Shown here piece by piece: positions 41,905-51,438 of a DNA stretch of 64,000 bases. Made by a program: the position numbers and the translations under genes. The stretch lies in assembly GCF_044547355.1 (NCBI RefSeq), contig NZ_JBIUAG010000043.1, positions 1-64,000 of the forward strand, read 5' to 3'. Each line of letters opens with the position of its first letter. Within the stretch, counting starts at the first letter, position 1. The DNA is from Kutzneria sp044547355 (GTDB taxonomy: Bacteria; Actinomycetota; Actinomycetes; Mycobacteriales; Pseudonocardiaceae). Under the pieces are notes generated by a model that saw only the letters and a list, made by a program, of their open reading frames with translations, was not told where the DNA came from and searched no databases.

Positions 41905-42756
41905 TCAGCCCTTGCTGGTGGTGGTCGGGGACGCCGCGTCGCCCGGCTGCCAGGACGGCTTCTTGCCGAACCACTTCTCGTAGGCCGCCGCGTAGGTGCC
42001 GTCGCCGGCCGAGGCCTTGATCGCGTCGTTGAGCACCTTCAGCAGCGCCGAGTTGCCCTTCTTGACGCCGAAGCCGTACTGCTCGTTGGTGTTGAACTCG
42101 GCGCTGACCTGCGTGTCCGGGTTCTTCTTGGCGTAGTCGTAGAGGATGCCGTTGTCGTTGATGGACGCGTCCACCTGGCCGGTCTTGACCGCCGCCTCCA
42201 GCAGCGCCGAGTCCTCGAAGGCCACTGCGGTGATGTTGCCCTGGTGCTTGTCGTTCCAGCCCTTGATGTAGGCCTCGCCGGTGGTGCCGGTCTGCACGCC
42301 GACCTTCTTGCCGGCCAGCGACTCCAGCGTCTTCAGGTCGTTGCCGGTCTTGGTCAGCAGGGCCTGCGTCGCGGCGAAGTAGGGCACGGTGAAGTCGAAG
42401 TTCTTGGCCCTGGTGTCGTTGATGGTGATCGCGCCGGCCACCACGTCGCACTGGTTGGAGTTCAGGTCGGCGCCGGACTGGATGCCGTCGAACGGCGTGT
42501 CCACGATCTGCTGCGGCACGCCCAGCTTCTTGGCTGCGAAGTCGACCACGTCCACGTCGAAGCCGACCACCTTGTCGCCATCCTTGTACTGGAACGGCAC
42601 GTAGGGCAGGTGCGAGCAGGTCAACAGCTTGCCCGACTGGACCAGCGCGACGCCCTCCGCGCCGGGGGCGGATGCGGTCGTCGACTCGACGCACCCGCCG
42701 GCGACCAGCGCCACGGCGACCGCCGGGATGACGGTCCACACTTTCAGCCGGGTCAC
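41905..42756 (-). CDS. Amino-acid-binding lipoprotein (system 1)
   Basis: 283 aa from GTG 42756, with GGGAG upstream and lipobox VAGGC. Family 3 binding-protein features: PYVPFQYKDGDKVVGFDVDV, FDGIQSGADLNSNQCDVVAG, ITINDTRAKNFDFTVPYFAA and KKVGVQTGTTGEAYIKG. The two Cys in the mature part (LLTCSHLP, SNQCDV) may form a disulfide. The likely ligand is an amino acid of the Gln/Arg/Cys group. Confidence 0.92.
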   Translation of the reverse strand: MTRLKVWTVIPAVAVALVAGGCVESTTASAPGAEGVALVQSGKLLTCSHLPYVPFQYKDGDKVVGFDVDVVDFAAKKLGVPQQIVDTPFDGIQSGADLNSNQCDVVAGAITINDTRAKNFDFTVPYFAATQALLTKTGNDLKTLESLAGKKVGVQTGTTGEAYIKGWNDKHQGNITAVAFEDSALLEAAVKTGQVDASINDNGILYDYAKKNPDTQVSAEFNTNEQYGFGVKKGNSALLKVLNDAIKASAGDGTYAAAYEKWFGKKPSWQPGDAASPTTTSKG

Positions 42757-42862
42757 GGGTTCTCCCTCGTCCGGGTTACTGGTGATCGGCAATCCTGCCA
42801 CCGCGCGGCCCGGCTGCCCACTTGACCGGACACAAGACCACTATTCGGAATACGGTCGGCGC

Positions 42863-43960
42863 ATGAGGGGACTAGCGACACTCGCCGTGGCCGGCCTGCT
42901 ACTGGGCGGCACGGCCACCGCCCAGGCGGCCCCGGCCGTCGGGCACGAGCAGTTCACGTTCCAGTTCGGCGACTTCACCGGCGGCGGCCAGCTGGACTAC
43001 CCGACCGGCGTCGCCCACGCGCCGGTGGTGGTGCTGATCCCGGGCTCAGGGCCGGAGAACCGGGACGCCAACGTGCTGGGCAAGTCGACGATCTTCGCCG
43101 ACATCTCGGCCGGACTGACCGCCCGCGGCTTCGCCGTGATGCGCTACGACAAGCGGTACGTCAACGCCGACGGCACGGCCGACTACGTCAGCTACTACAA
43201 CAAGCTCGACCTGCCCAAGATGCTCGACGACGCCGGCCAGGTGCTCGCCGCCGCCGAGGCCGACCAGCACGTCGACCCGCGCCACGTGTTCCTCTACGGC
43301 TGGAGCGAGGGCAGCACGGTCGCCGCCGCGCTGGCGGTCAAGCATCCGGAGCTGGCCGGCCTCGCCTTGCAGGGGCCGGTCGCCGAGCCGTGGCGGGACC
43401 TGTTCACCGACCAGGCCACCCGGGTCGCCCGGCCCTACCTCGCGACCTTCGGCCGGCAGCTGGCGCCGGACGATCTCCAGCGGGCGGCCAAGGGCGGCGG
43501 CGGCCTGGTCGCCACCGAGTACCTCGGCTTCATCCAGCCCGGGGCCTACCAGGGCGACTACACCATCGCCCCGGCCTTCGACGCCAATGGCGACGGCAAG
43601 ATGGACGTGGACACCGAGTTCCTGCCGGGCCTGCGCAAGACGTTCGACGCCGCGTTCCAGCCGGACGGCGTGTTCAAGATCTACGCCCCCGGCCGCGCCC
43701 TGCCCTCGGTGCTGGACCAGGCCCGGGCCCTGGCCAAGTTCCCGACCCTGGTGCTGCAAGGCGGGCGGGACGCCAACGTGCCGCCGGCGGGGGCGTTCAA
43801 GCTGAACGCCGCCCTGCACGGCTCGTTGCGCTTCTACCCGGAGCTCGGGCACTCGCTGGGCCGGACGCCGTCGCTGTTCGCCGACGACTTCCAGCCCATC
43901 GACCGGCAGCCGATCAACGACCTGGCCCGCTGGCTGTCAGAGCACCTTCGCCAGAAATGA
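42863..43960 (+). CDS. Secreted alpha/beta hydrolase
   Basis: 365 aa; signal peptide LATLAVAGLLLGGTATAQA. Fold motifs are PVVVLIPGSGPENRDAN (oxyanion strand), MRYDKRYVN, nucleophile YGWSEGSTVAA, acid LQGGRDANVPP and base in LGHSLGR. This layout is shared with serine aminopeptidase-/esterase-type proteins. It sits alone between two amino-acid transport operons and its end overlaps the second ATPase by 24 bp. Confidence 0.85.
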   Translation: MRGLATLAVAGLLLGGTATAQAAPAVGHEQFTFQFGDFTGGGQLDYPTGVAHAPVVVLIPGSGPENRDANVLGKSTIFADISAGLTARGFAVMRYDKRYVNADGTADYVSYYNKLDLPKMLDDAGQVLAAAEADQHVDPRHVFLYGWSEGSTVAAALAVKHPELAGLALQGPVAEPWRDLFTDQATRVARPYLATFGRQLAPDDLQRAAKGGGGLVATEYLGFIQPGAYQGDYTIAPAFDANGDGKMDVDTEFLPGLRKTFDAAFQPDGVFKIYAPGRALPSVLDQARALAKFPTLVLQGGRDANVPPAGAFKLNAALHGSLRFYPELGHSLGRTPSLFADDFQPIDRQPINDLARWLSEHLRQK

Positions 43961-44704
43961 CCGGGTCCGCTCGTGCTGCGGATCGGTGATCACGTCGCGG
44001 GGCGAGCCCTGCTCGACCACGACGCCACCGTCCATGAACACGAGCGAGTCACCGACCTCGCGCGCGAAACCCATCTCGTGCGTGACCACCACCATGGTCA
44101 TGCCGTCGGCGGCGAGCTGGCGCATCACCGCCAGCACGTCGCCGACCAGCTCCGGGTCCAGCGCCGAGGTCGGCTCGTCGAACAGCATCAGCTTGGGCCG
44201 CATGGCCAGCGCCCGGGCGATCGCCACCCGCTGCTGCTGGCCGCCGGACAGCTGGCCCGGGTAGGAGCCGGCCTTCTCGGCCAGCCCCACCTGGGCCAGC
44301 AGCTCCAGCGCCCGCTCCCGGGCCTGCGCCTTCGGCTCGCCCCGGACCTGGACCGGCGCCTCCATCACGTTCTCCACCGCCGTCATGTGCGGGAACAGGT
44401 TGAAGCGCTGGAACACCATGCCGATCTCGCGCCGCTTGCGGGCCACCTCCCGGTCGTGCAGCTCGTAGAGCTTGTCGCCCTTCTGCCGGTAGCCGACCAG
44501 CTCGCCGTCCACCCACAGCCGCCCGGCGTTGATCTTCTCCAGGTGGTTGACGCAGCGCAGCAGCGTGGACTTGCCCGAGCCGGACGGTCCGATCACGCAC
44601 ATCACCTCGCCCGGCCGCACTTCGAGGTCGATGCCCTTGAGCACCTCGACCCGGCCGAAGCTCTTGTGCACGCCCTCGGCCCTGACCATGAGCTCGTCGG
44701 TCAC
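43937..44704 (-). CDS. Polar amino-acid ABC transporter ATPase (GlnQ type, system 2)
   Basis: 255 aa. Walker A GPSGSGKST, signature LSGGQQQR, Walker B LMLFDEPTSALDPELV. It is similar throughout to the ATPase at 40339, including HEMGFAREVGDSLVFMDGGV, but carries a ten-residue insert (VGYRQKGDKLYELHDREVAR). It overlaps its permease by four bases. Confidence 0.93.
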   Translation of the reverse strand: MTDELMVRAEGVHKSFGRVEVLKGIDLEVRPGEVMCVIGPSGSGKSTLLRCVNHLEKINAGRLWVDGELVGYRQKGDKLYELHDREVARKRREIGMVFQRFNLFPHMTAVENVMEAPVQVRGEPKAQARERALELLAQVGLAEKAGSYPGQLSGGQQQRVAIARALAMRPKLMLFDEPTSALDPELVGDVLAVMRQLAADGMTMVVVTHEMGFAREVGDSLVFMDGGVVVEQGSPRDVITDPQHERTRSFLAKVL

Positions 44705-45534
44705 CGGTTCACCGTCCCCCGCGCGAAGCGCTTCTCGATGCGGCCCTGGATCAGCGTCAGCACCGAGGTCAGCAGCAGGTACCAGATCGCCGCCACGATC
44801 AGCAGCGGAATGGTCTGGAAGTTGCGGGAGTAGATCTGCTGCACGGCCGTCATCAGCTCGAAGTAGGCGATCACCACCACCAGCGATGTGGTCTTGAGCA
44901 TGGAGATCGTCTCGTTGCCGGTGGGCGGAATGATCACCCGCATGGCCTGCGGCAGCACGATCCGACGCAGGATCTTGGCCCGGGTCATGCCCAGCGCCTC
45001 GGCCGCCTCGGTCTGCCCGTGCTCCACCGACAGGATGCCGCCGCGCACGATCTCGGCCATGTAGGCCGCCTCGTTCAGCCCCAGCCCCAGCAGGGCCGCG
45101 GTGAACGGGGCGATCAGCGAGTTGGTGTCCACGCTGACGAACGTCGGCCCGAACGGAATGCCCAGCCCCAGCCGGGGAAACAGGGCGCCCAGGTAGAACC
45201 AGAACAGCAGCTGGGTGATCACCGGCGTGCCGCGGAACAGCCAGATGTAGCCGGCCGCGGCCCAGGACATCAGCGGGTTGGCCGACAGCCGCATCACGGC
45301 CAGCACGATCCCGCCCACGATGCCGATCAGCATCGACAGCGCGGTCAGGATCAGCGTGTTCTTCAGGCCGTTGAGGATGCTGTCGGTGGTCAGGTACTTG
45401 CCGACGATGTCCCAGTGGAAGTTCTCGTTGGTGACCAGGGTGTGCGCCAGCATCGCGGCCAGGACCAGGATGACCGCGGCCGCGAGCCAGCGCCCCGGGT
45501 GGCGGACCGGCACCGCCTGGATCGGGTTCGACAT
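44701..45534 (-). CDS. Polar amino-acid ABC transporter permease (system 2)
   Basis: 277 aa, hydrophobic helices from residue 15. The EAA loop is EAAEALGMTRAKILRRIVLP, and IWLFRGTPVITQLLFWFYLG is the typical third-helix block. It lies between the ATPase (overlap) and the binding protein (8 bp). Confidence 0.93.
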   Translation of the reverse strand: MSNPIQAVPVRHPGRWLAAAVILVLAAMLAHTLVTNENFHWDIVGKYLTTDSILNGLKNTLILTALSMLIGIVGGIVLAVMRLSANPLMSWAAAGYIWLFRGTPVITQLLFWFYLGALFPRLGLGIPFGPTFVSVDTNSLIAPFTAALLGLGLNEAAYMAEIVRGGILSVEHGQTEAAEALGMTRAKILRRIVLPQAMRVIIPPTGNETISMLKTTSLVVVIAYFELMTAVQQIYSRNFQTIPLLIVAAIWYLLLTSVLTLIQGRIEKRFARGTVNR

Positions 45535-45542
45535 GGCCTACC

Positions 45543-46463
45543 TCAGCTGGAGGTCGCCGGGTTCAGCTCGGACTTGGCGACCGCGCCCGCCCCGACCCCC
45601 CACTTGTCCAGGATCTTCTTGTACGTGCCGTCGTCGATCAGGGCCTGCACCGCGCCCTGCACCGCCTTGGCGAAGTCGCCCTTGTTCTTGGCCACGCCGA
45701 TGCCGTACGGGGCGTTGGCGTAGGAGGAGCCGACCTTCTCCAGCTGGCCGTTGGTCTGCTTGACCGCGTAGTCCACCACCGGGGAGTCGGCCAGCATGGC
45801 GTCGGCGCGCTTGGAGGTCAGCGCCAGCGCGACGTCGGTCTGGGCCTGGAACTCCGAGATGGTGATCGGGCCCTTGCCGCCCTGGGTGCAGGTGGCCGAG
45901 CGGGTGGCCAGGTCGTCGGACTGGGTGGTGCCCTTCTGCACCGCCACCGTGTGGCCGCACAGGGAGTCCAGGGTCAGGCCGGCCGGGTTGCCCTTGAGCA
46001 CCGCCATCGAGGTGCCGGCGGTGAAGTAGCTGACCATGTCCACGGTCTGCAGCCGGTCGGCGTTCACGCTGAACGAGGACATCGCCAGCTCGAACTTGCC
46101 GGCCGACAGCCCGGCCAGGATGCCGTCGAAGCTGGCCGCCTGGAAGTCCGCGGTCAGGCCCAGCTCCTGGGCGATCGCGTCGCCCAGGTCGATGTCCATG
46201 CCGACCGTCTTGTTGCTGTCGTCCACGAACTCGTTCGGCGCGTAAGTGGTGTCGGTGCCGATCGTCAGCTTGCCGTCCTTGGCCACGTCGGCCGGCACCA
46301 TCGCGGCCAGCGTCGCGTTCTTGCCCGGACCGCTCACCGCCGTCGACGACGTGCCGCCGGCGCTGCCCGTGTCGCCACTGCCGTTGCCGGTCGCGCCGCA
46401 GCCGGCCGCGAGCAACAGGACGATGGGCAGAGCCAGCGCGGCTCTCGCTCCGAATCTGGACAC
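45543..46463 (-). CDS. Amino-acid-binding lipoprotein (system 2)
   Basis: 306 aa from GTG 46463, lipobox LAAGC, then a Gly/Ser/Thr linker. Family 3 features are LTIGTDTTYAPNEFVDDSNK, VGMDIDLGDAIAQELGL, FDGILAGLSAGKFELAMSS and YFTAGTSMAVLKG. A Cys pair (DSLCGH, SATCTQ) may bridge. It differs from system 1 enough to suggest a different ligand. Confidence 0.92.
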   Translation of the reverse strand: MSRFGARAALALPIVLLLAAGCGATGNGSGDTGSAGGTSSTAVSGPGKNATLAAMVPADVAKDGKLTIGTDTTYAPNEFVDDSNKTVGMDIDLGDAIAQELGLTADFQAASFDGILAGLSAGKFELAMSSFSVNADRLQTVDMVSYFTAGTSMAVLKGNPAGLTLDSLCGHTVAVQKGTTQSDDLATRSATCTQGGKGPITISEFQAQTDVALALTSKRADAMLADSPVVDYAVKQTNGQLEKVGSSYANAPYGIGVAKNKGDFAKAVQGAVQALIDDGTYKKILDKWGVGAGAVAKSELNPATSS

Positions 46464-46624
46464 GGCGTGCCTCCGCTCACTGTCGGTTTTGCCGCATCCT
46501 GTCACCCGATCGAGCGAGTTGATAGACCTTTACGGTCACGGTTTGTCACCTACGCGTAAGAGATGTGCCAGGAAAGTTACCCAGCGTCATAGTTCGGCCA
46601 GGTCGCCAGCCGAGACGAAAGATC

Positions 46625-46842
46625 CGGCCTGCCAGCCAGCTCGTCGCCGACGTGCGCTGGATCGCGGAGGCTGCCCGGGACGGCTACGTGCTGCTCGGCG
46701 CAGACGCTCGGATTCGGCGCAATCCAGCCGAGCGCATCATCGCGAGGCGATCGAGGCTGTCGCGGTGGAGCCGGGCCCTTGGGTCCGGCACCTGACCGCT
46801 CGCGAACTCAGCCTTGTCGCGTTGGATTGTGAACCGGACTAG
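46625..46842 (+). pseudogene. Remnant of a PIN-like toxin gene, frameshifted
   Basis: In the 344 bp gap 46464-46807 and just beyond, one frame reads QLVADVRWIAEAARDGYVLL GADARIRRNPAERIIA, and a second frame continues REAIEAVAVEPGPWVRHLTA to TAG 46842. The pattern ..DGYVLLtaDxRIRRNPAER.AI... is that of PIN-like (DUF5615-type) proteins of toxin-antitoxin loci. A shift near 46745 joins the two halves, and no start or antitoxin partner is seen. It is probably a decayed gene. Confidence 0.4.
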
Positions 46843-49492
46843 TCAGGAGTCGGGCCACCAACGCTGTCCAGCCGGTCTGGTGGGTGGCGCCGAGGCCCTC
46901 CCCGGTGTCGCCGTCGAAGTACTCGCTGAAGGCGATGTGCGGACGCCACAGGGGCGAGTCGGTGGCCTCCACGCGCTTGCCGTCGCACGGGCGGCTGCCG
47001 TCGGCGGTGGGCAGGAAGATGCTCACCAGGCGGCGGGCCAGTTCGTCGGCGGCCTGGCCGGCGGTCACGGCGTTGCCGGAGCCGGTGGGCAGGTCGACGT
47101 GGAACTGCCCGTCGTGGAAGTCGTCGACCTGGCGCAGCGCCTCCACCAGCAGGGCGTTGGTGGGGAACCAGATCGGCCCCCGCCAGTTGGAGTTGCCGCC
47201 GAACATCGGGGTCCGCGACTCGCCCGGCTCGTAGCCGATGAGATGGGCCTGGCCGGCGAACCGCACGTCCACGCCGTCCCGGTGGGCGGCCGACAGGGAA
47301 CGGATGCCGTGCGGGGACAGGAATTCGGCCTCGTCGAGCATGTAGCCCAGCACCCGGCGCAGCTTGCCGGCGTCCAGCAGGGCGAGGCTGGCCCGGCGCT
47401 CGTCGCCCACCTGCTGCCAGGTGATGAACTGGGTGAACTCCGGCTGCTTGCGCAGCAGGTACTCCAGCCGGCTGGTGAAGCCGGGCAGCTCGGTGAACAC
47501 CCACGGCTCCAGCACGGCCTGGGCCAGCACCGGCATCAGCCCCACCATGGACCGCACCCGGACGTGCTCGGAGTCGACGCCGCCGTCCGGCCGCTGCCGC
47601 GACACCAGGTCGTAGCAGAAGCCGTCCTCCTCGTGCCACAGGCCGCGGGTGCCGGAGCCGAAGTTGTTGAAGGCCCGGGCGATGTAGAGGAAGTGCTCAA
47701 CGAACTTGGTGGCCACGTCCTCATAGGACTCGTCCTCGCGGGCCAGCTCCAGCGCCATCTGCAACAGGTGCAGGCTGAACGCGGCCATCCACGAGGTGGC
47801 GTCGGACTGCTCCAGCCGCCAGTCGCCCAGCATCGGCGCGGACCGGTTGACCGGGCCGATGTTGTCCATGCCGAGGAAGCCGCCCTCGAACAGGTCGCTG
47901 CCGTCGGCGTCCTTGCGGTTGACCCACCACGAGAAGTTCAGCAGCAGCTTGTGGAAGATCCGGGACAGGAAGCGCCGGTCCGGCACCGCTTCCGCCCGGT
48001 ACACCTGCAACGCCGCCCACGCGTGCACCGGCGGGTTGGCATCGCCGAAGTCCCACTCGTAGGCCGGCAGCTGGCCGTTGGGATGCATCATCCACTCGCG
48101 ACACAGCAGGAGCAGCTGCTCCTTGGCGAAGGCCGGGTCCACCAGCGCGAACGGCACCGCCTGGAAGGCCAGGTCCCAGGCCGCGAACCAGGGGTACTCC
48201 CACTCGTCCGGCATGGAGATCACGTCGGCCACGTCGAAGTGCCGCCAGTGCACGTTGCGCGCGCCGATGCCGCGGCGCAGGTCCGGGGCCGGCGGCTGGG
48301 CCGGGTCGCCCTCCAGCCAGTCCCGCACCTTGAACCGGTAGTGCTGCTTCGTCCACATCAGACCGGCCAGCGACCGGCGCAGCACCTGCCGCCGTGGCTC
48401 GTCCAGATCGGAGGCCAGGCTCTCGTGGAACTCGTCGGCCTCCGCACGGCGATCGCTCATCGCCGCCGCGAAGCTCGGGCCGAACGGGTCGTCGTGGCCG
48501 TTGCCGGCGACCAGCCGCAGCCGGACCGTCACCGTCTCGCCCGAGGCCACCTCGTCGAACCGGTGCCAGGCCGCCGCCTTGGTGCCCGGCCGGGACGCGA
48601 CACCCTCGTGGATCACCTGGCATGTGCCCGTCGCGCCGCCGACCACGTGCTCGTCGATGCCGCACTTGGTGTAGCGGGTTTCGTTGCTGTCACTGCCGAA
48701 CAGCGCCACCTCGTTGGTTTCGTTGTCCGTCACCAGCAACGTCGGCGCGCCGTCGAAGTGCAGCGTGTAGCGGCCGAGGGAGGAGTGCTCCGCCACCACC
48801 GCGCACCGGCCGCGCACCCTCGTCGCTTCCAACGCCGGCCGCCGGGCGTCCCGCCCCCACGCCCAAGTGTTGCGAAACCACAGCTGCGGCAACAGATGCA
48901 GCGGCGCCGCGTCCGGCCCCTGGTTCGTCGCCGCGATCTCCACGCAGATGTCGTACGGCCCCGCCTTGGCGTATGTGGTCACGACATCGAAGAACCGGTT
49001 GTCCGCCAACACCCCCGTGTCCGCCAGCTCCGGCTCCCGCCCCTCCCGTCCCGCCGCCCGGGCCATCTCCCGCAGCCGCTGGTACGGGTACTCCGCCTGC
49101 GGGTACCGGTAGAGCACGCTCATCCAGGAGTGCGTCGGCGTGCCGTCGAGGATCCACCAGTGCTCCTTGACGTCCTCGCCGTGGTTGCCCTCCTCATTGG
49201 CCAGGCCGAAGTAGCGCTCCTTGAGGATCGGGTCCCGGCCGTTCCACAGCGCCAGCCCCAGATTGAGGAACCCGTTCCGGTCGCAGATGCCGGCGATCCC
49301 GTCCTCGCCCCACCGGTAGGCCCGTGCCCGCGCGTGATCGAACGGAAAGAACGACCAGGCGTCCCCGCTGGCCGAGTAGTCCTCGCGAACCGTCCCCCAC
49401 TGCCGCCCCGACAGGTACGGCCCCCAGTGCCGCCACGGCCCGTCGGCCCCGTCCGACTCGGCCAGCCGCGCCCACTCGATCTGCTCGCTCAC
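46808..49492 (-). CDS. GH63-type glucosidase
   Basis: 894 aa from GTG 49492 (MSEQIEWARL); GTG 49510 would add six residues. N-terminal beta-domain to about 370, then an (alpha/alpha)6 barrel: FRVRDWLEGDP-like start, PWFAAWDLAFQAVPFALVDP (candidate acid Asp), GGFLGMDNIGPVNR, and NSNWRGPIWFPTNALLVEAL near the end, a block shared with GH63 enzymes. Bacterial GH63 proteins hydrolyse alpha-glucosides or mannosylglycerate. Its 3' end overlaps the PIN-like remnant. No signal peptide, so it is cytoplasmic. Confidence 0.87.
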   Translation of the reverse strand: MSEQIEWARLAESDGADGPWRHWGPYLSGRQWGTVREDYSASGDAWSFFPFDHARARAYRWGEDGIAGICDRNGFLNLGLALWNGRDPILKERYFGLANEEGNHGEDVKEHWWILDGTPTHSWMSVLYRYPQAEYPYQRLREMARAAGREGREPELADTGVLADNRFFDVVTTYAKAGPYDICVEIAATNQGPDAAPLHLLPQLWFRNTWAWGRDARRPALEATRVRGRCAVVAEHSSLGRYTLHFDGAPTLLVTDNETNEVALFGSDSNETRYTKCGIDEHVVGGATGTCQVIHEGVASRPGTKAAAWHRFDEVASGETVTVRLRLVAGNGHDDPFGPSFAAAMSDRRAEADEFHESLASDLDEPRRQVLRRSLAGLMWTKQHYRFKVRDWLEGDPAQPPAPDLRRGIGARNVHWRHFDVADVISMPDEWEYPWFAAWDLAFQAVPFALVDPAFAKEQLLLLCREWMMHPNGQLPAYEWDFGDANPPVHAWAALQVYRAEAVPDRRFLSRIFHKLLLNFSWWVNRKDADGSDLFEGGFLGMDNIGPVNRSAPMLGDWRLEQSDATSWMAAFSLHLLQMALELAREDESYEDVATKFVEHFLYIARAFNNFGSGTRGLWHEEDGFCYDLVSRQRPDGGVDSEHVRVRSMVGLMPVLAQAVLEPWVFTELPGFTSRLEYLLRKQPEFTQFITWQQVGDERRASLALLDAGKLRRVLGYMLDEAEFLSPHGIRSLSAAHRDGVDVRFAGQAHLIGYEPGESRTPMFGGNSNWRGPIWFPTNALLVEALRQVDDFHDGQFHVDLPTGSGNAVTAGQAADELARRLVSIFLPTADGSRPCDGKRVEATDSPLWRPHIAFSEYFDGDTGEGLGATHQTGWTALVARLLTSPVHNPTRQG

Positions 49493-49621
49493 CCCACCAG
49501 TCTGCGGCACGGTCGCCGGCAGCCCGTCCGATGTGGCCGGTCATTGTGCCCGGCCGGTCGCGCCGGCGCCCGAAAATCCCCTCTGGACCTGGGGGAGCAC
49601 GGGTGCCGGCGCGGCGTCAAG

Positions 49622-51040
49622 TCAGTGCCGGGCGTGGGCGTCGAGCACCTTCGCGATGGCCACGGTGATCTTCTTGGCGTACTCGATGTGCAGCGACTCG
49701 TCGGGCACGTGGGCGTTGCTGCCGGGGCCGAGCGCGCCGGTGGCGACGAACTGGGCCTCGGGGTAGATGCCGTTGAGCAGGCCCATGAACGGGATGGAGC
49801 CGCCGACGCCCAGGGTCCGCCACGGGCCGCCGAAGACCTCCTGGCTGGCGCCGTCCAGGGCCCCGCGCAGCCACGGCGCGAGCTCGGGGGCGTTCCAGCC
49901 GTCGGCGTGCTCGAGGCGGGCCAGCTCGACGTGGGCCCCGTAGGGCACGTCGGTGGTCAGGGCCTTGACGACGGCCTCCAGCGCTGCGGCGGAGTCGGCG
50001 GTCGGCGGCAGCCGGAAGCTGAGCACGAGGGTGGTGGAGGGCCGCAGCACGTTGCCGGCGTCGGCCGGCTTGGGCAGCCCGTCGGCCCCGATGATGGACA
50101 GGGTCGGGCCCCAGGTGTTGTTCAGCACCTGCTCGACCTCGTCGCCGCTGACCGGGGCGACGCCGTCGGCGAACGGGATGCCGGCGCTGGCGAAGCCGGG
50201 CGCGGTGGAGACGCTCTCCCTGATCTCGGCCTGCCGGCCGGCGGGCACCTCCACGTGCATCTCGGAGAGGGCGATGCGGCCGGTGGCCGAGTCCTCGATG
50301 CGGTCAAGCAGCTGCCGGAAGATCCGGAACGAGCTGGGCACGATGCCGCTGACCATGCCGGAGTGCTGGCCGGACTCCAGCACCTGCACGGTGGCGGTCA
50401 CCTGGACCATGCCCCGCAGCGAGGTGGTCAGCCACATCCGCTCGTAGTCGGCGGCGCCGGAGTCGAGGCAGACCACCAGGGTCACCCGGCCGAGCCGGTC
50501 GGTCAGGTGCCGCACGTACGCCTCGAGGTCGGGGCTGCCGGACTCCTCGCAGGCCTCCAGCATGATCACGCAACGGCCGTGCGCGCCGCCGTTGGCCCGC
50601 AGCGCCTCGACCGCGGCGATGGCGGCGTAACCGGCGTAGCCGTCGTCGGCTGCGCCCCGCCCGAACAGCCGGCCGTCCCGGACCACGGGGGTCCACGCGT
50701 CCAGGCCGTCGGCCCAGCCGCCGACCGGCGGCTGCTTGTCGAGGTGCCCGTAGAGCAGGGCGGTGCCGGCGTCCTCGTGGCCTGGCAGGGCGGGAATGTC
50801 GACCAGCAGCAGCGGGGTGCGCTCGGGCAGCTGGACGACGTCGAGTTCGACGCCCGGGAGATCGCGGTCGGCGATCCAGGACCGCACATGCGCGACGGCC
50901 GCGGCCAGGTGCCCGTTGGCGGCCCAGTCCGGGTCGAACGCGGGCGACACGGCCGGGATCGCGATGAACTCGGAGAGGCTGGGCAGGACGGCGTCGTCCC
51001 ACAGCCGGCTGACGGTGCTGAACAGTGCTGTTGACTCCAC
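49622..51040 (-). CDS. M20-family metallopeptidase (dipeptidase)
   Basis: 472 aa. Zinc-site motifs are LLYGHLDKQPPVGGW (His, Asp), GRGAADDGYAGY (bridging Asp), LEACEESGSPDLEAY (Glu pair) and GSNAHVPDESLHIEY (His). The dimerisation lid lies between about 200 and 330. It resembles carnosinase/DapE-like dipeptidases. Next upstream in the same direction, after 10 bp, is no gene start but the stop of the Cys-rich gene at 51051, so the two are probably co-transcribed. Confidence 0.92.
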   Translation of the reverse strand: MESTALFSTVSRLWDDAVLPSLSEFIAIPAVSPAFDPDWAANGHLAAAVAHVRSWIADRDLPGVELDVVQLPERTPLLLVDIPALPGHEDAGTALLYGHLDKQPPVGGWADGLDAWTPVVRDGRLFGRGAADDGYAGYAAIAAVEALRANGGAHGRCVIMLEACEESGSPDLEAYVRHLTDRLGRVTLVVCLDSGAADYERMWLTTSLRGMVQVTATVQVLESGQHSGMVSGIVPSSFRIFRQLLDRIEDSATGRIALSEMHVEVPAGRQAEIRESVSTAPGFASAGIPFADGVAPVSGDEVEQVLNNTWGPTLSIIGADGLPKPADAGNVLRPSTTLVLSFRLPPTADSAAALEAVVKALTTDVPYGAHVELARLEHADGWNAPELAPWLRGALDGASQEVFGGPWRTLGVGGSIPFMGLLNGIYPEAQFVATGALGPGSNAHVPDESLHIEYAKKITVAIAKVLDAHARH

Positions 51041-51050
51041 CCGGCCGATA

Positions 51051-51341
51051 CTAGGAGGCGGAGCGGCCGATCGGTTCGGAGTGGCGGCGGCCGGTGCTGG
51101 GCGCGTGCGGCATGACCCGCACCTCGTAGGTCTCGCACTCGTGGCAGCCGGTGCACACGCACTTGCGGCGCTCCAGCGTGGCGGAGTCCGTCTGGGTGAC
51201 GGCGATCGTGGTGTAGCTGTGCTCCCCCTGCTTGCATCCGCACTCGCTGATCGCCGAGATCAGCTGGGTCGGGAAGTCACGCTTGGAGAACGGGTACTCA
51301 CTGCCGTCGATCTGGCGTGTGAGCTTGGTGATGATCGGCAT
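51051..51341 (-). CDS. Small Cys-rich, probably zinc-binding protein
   Basis: 96 aa from ATG 51341; the open frame upstream is Arg/Gly-rich and has no good start. After MPIITKLTRQIDGSEYPFSK come SECGCKQG and CVCTGCHECETYEV, giving six Cys, likely one or two zinc sites. I do not recognise the family. It precedes the M20 gene by 10 bp in the same direction. A TATAGT -10-like box lies about 95 bp upstream (51433-51438). Confidence 0.6.
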   Translation of the reverse strand: MPIITKLTRQIDGSEYPFSKRDFPTQLISAISECGCKQGEHSYTTIAVTQTDSATLERRKCVCTGCHECETYEVRVMPHAPSTGRRHSEPIGRSAS

Positions 51342-51432
51342 TAGCGGCCCTTCGGCAGGTATGGCTGCGCGGGTTGACACCCCTCGCACTCGCCGGCTGC
51401 CTCCCCCAGGTCCCGACGAATCCCCCAAGATC

Positions 51433-51438
51433 ACTATA
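51433..51438 (-). promoter_or_regulatory. -10-like TATAGT upstream of the Cys-rich gene
   Basis: Reverse strand TATAGT, 92 bp from the ATG at 51341, with no clear -35 partner. It stands out in a high-GC background. The rest of 51342-51755 is promoter region for the two divergent units. Confidence 0.35.

Noticed and set aside
46814..51034. Very long plus-strand open frame antisense to the glucosidase and M20 genes
   Set aside because: It is the high-GC mirror of two well-supported minus-strand genes; its translation is rich in G, R, V, Q, H repeats and has no domain.
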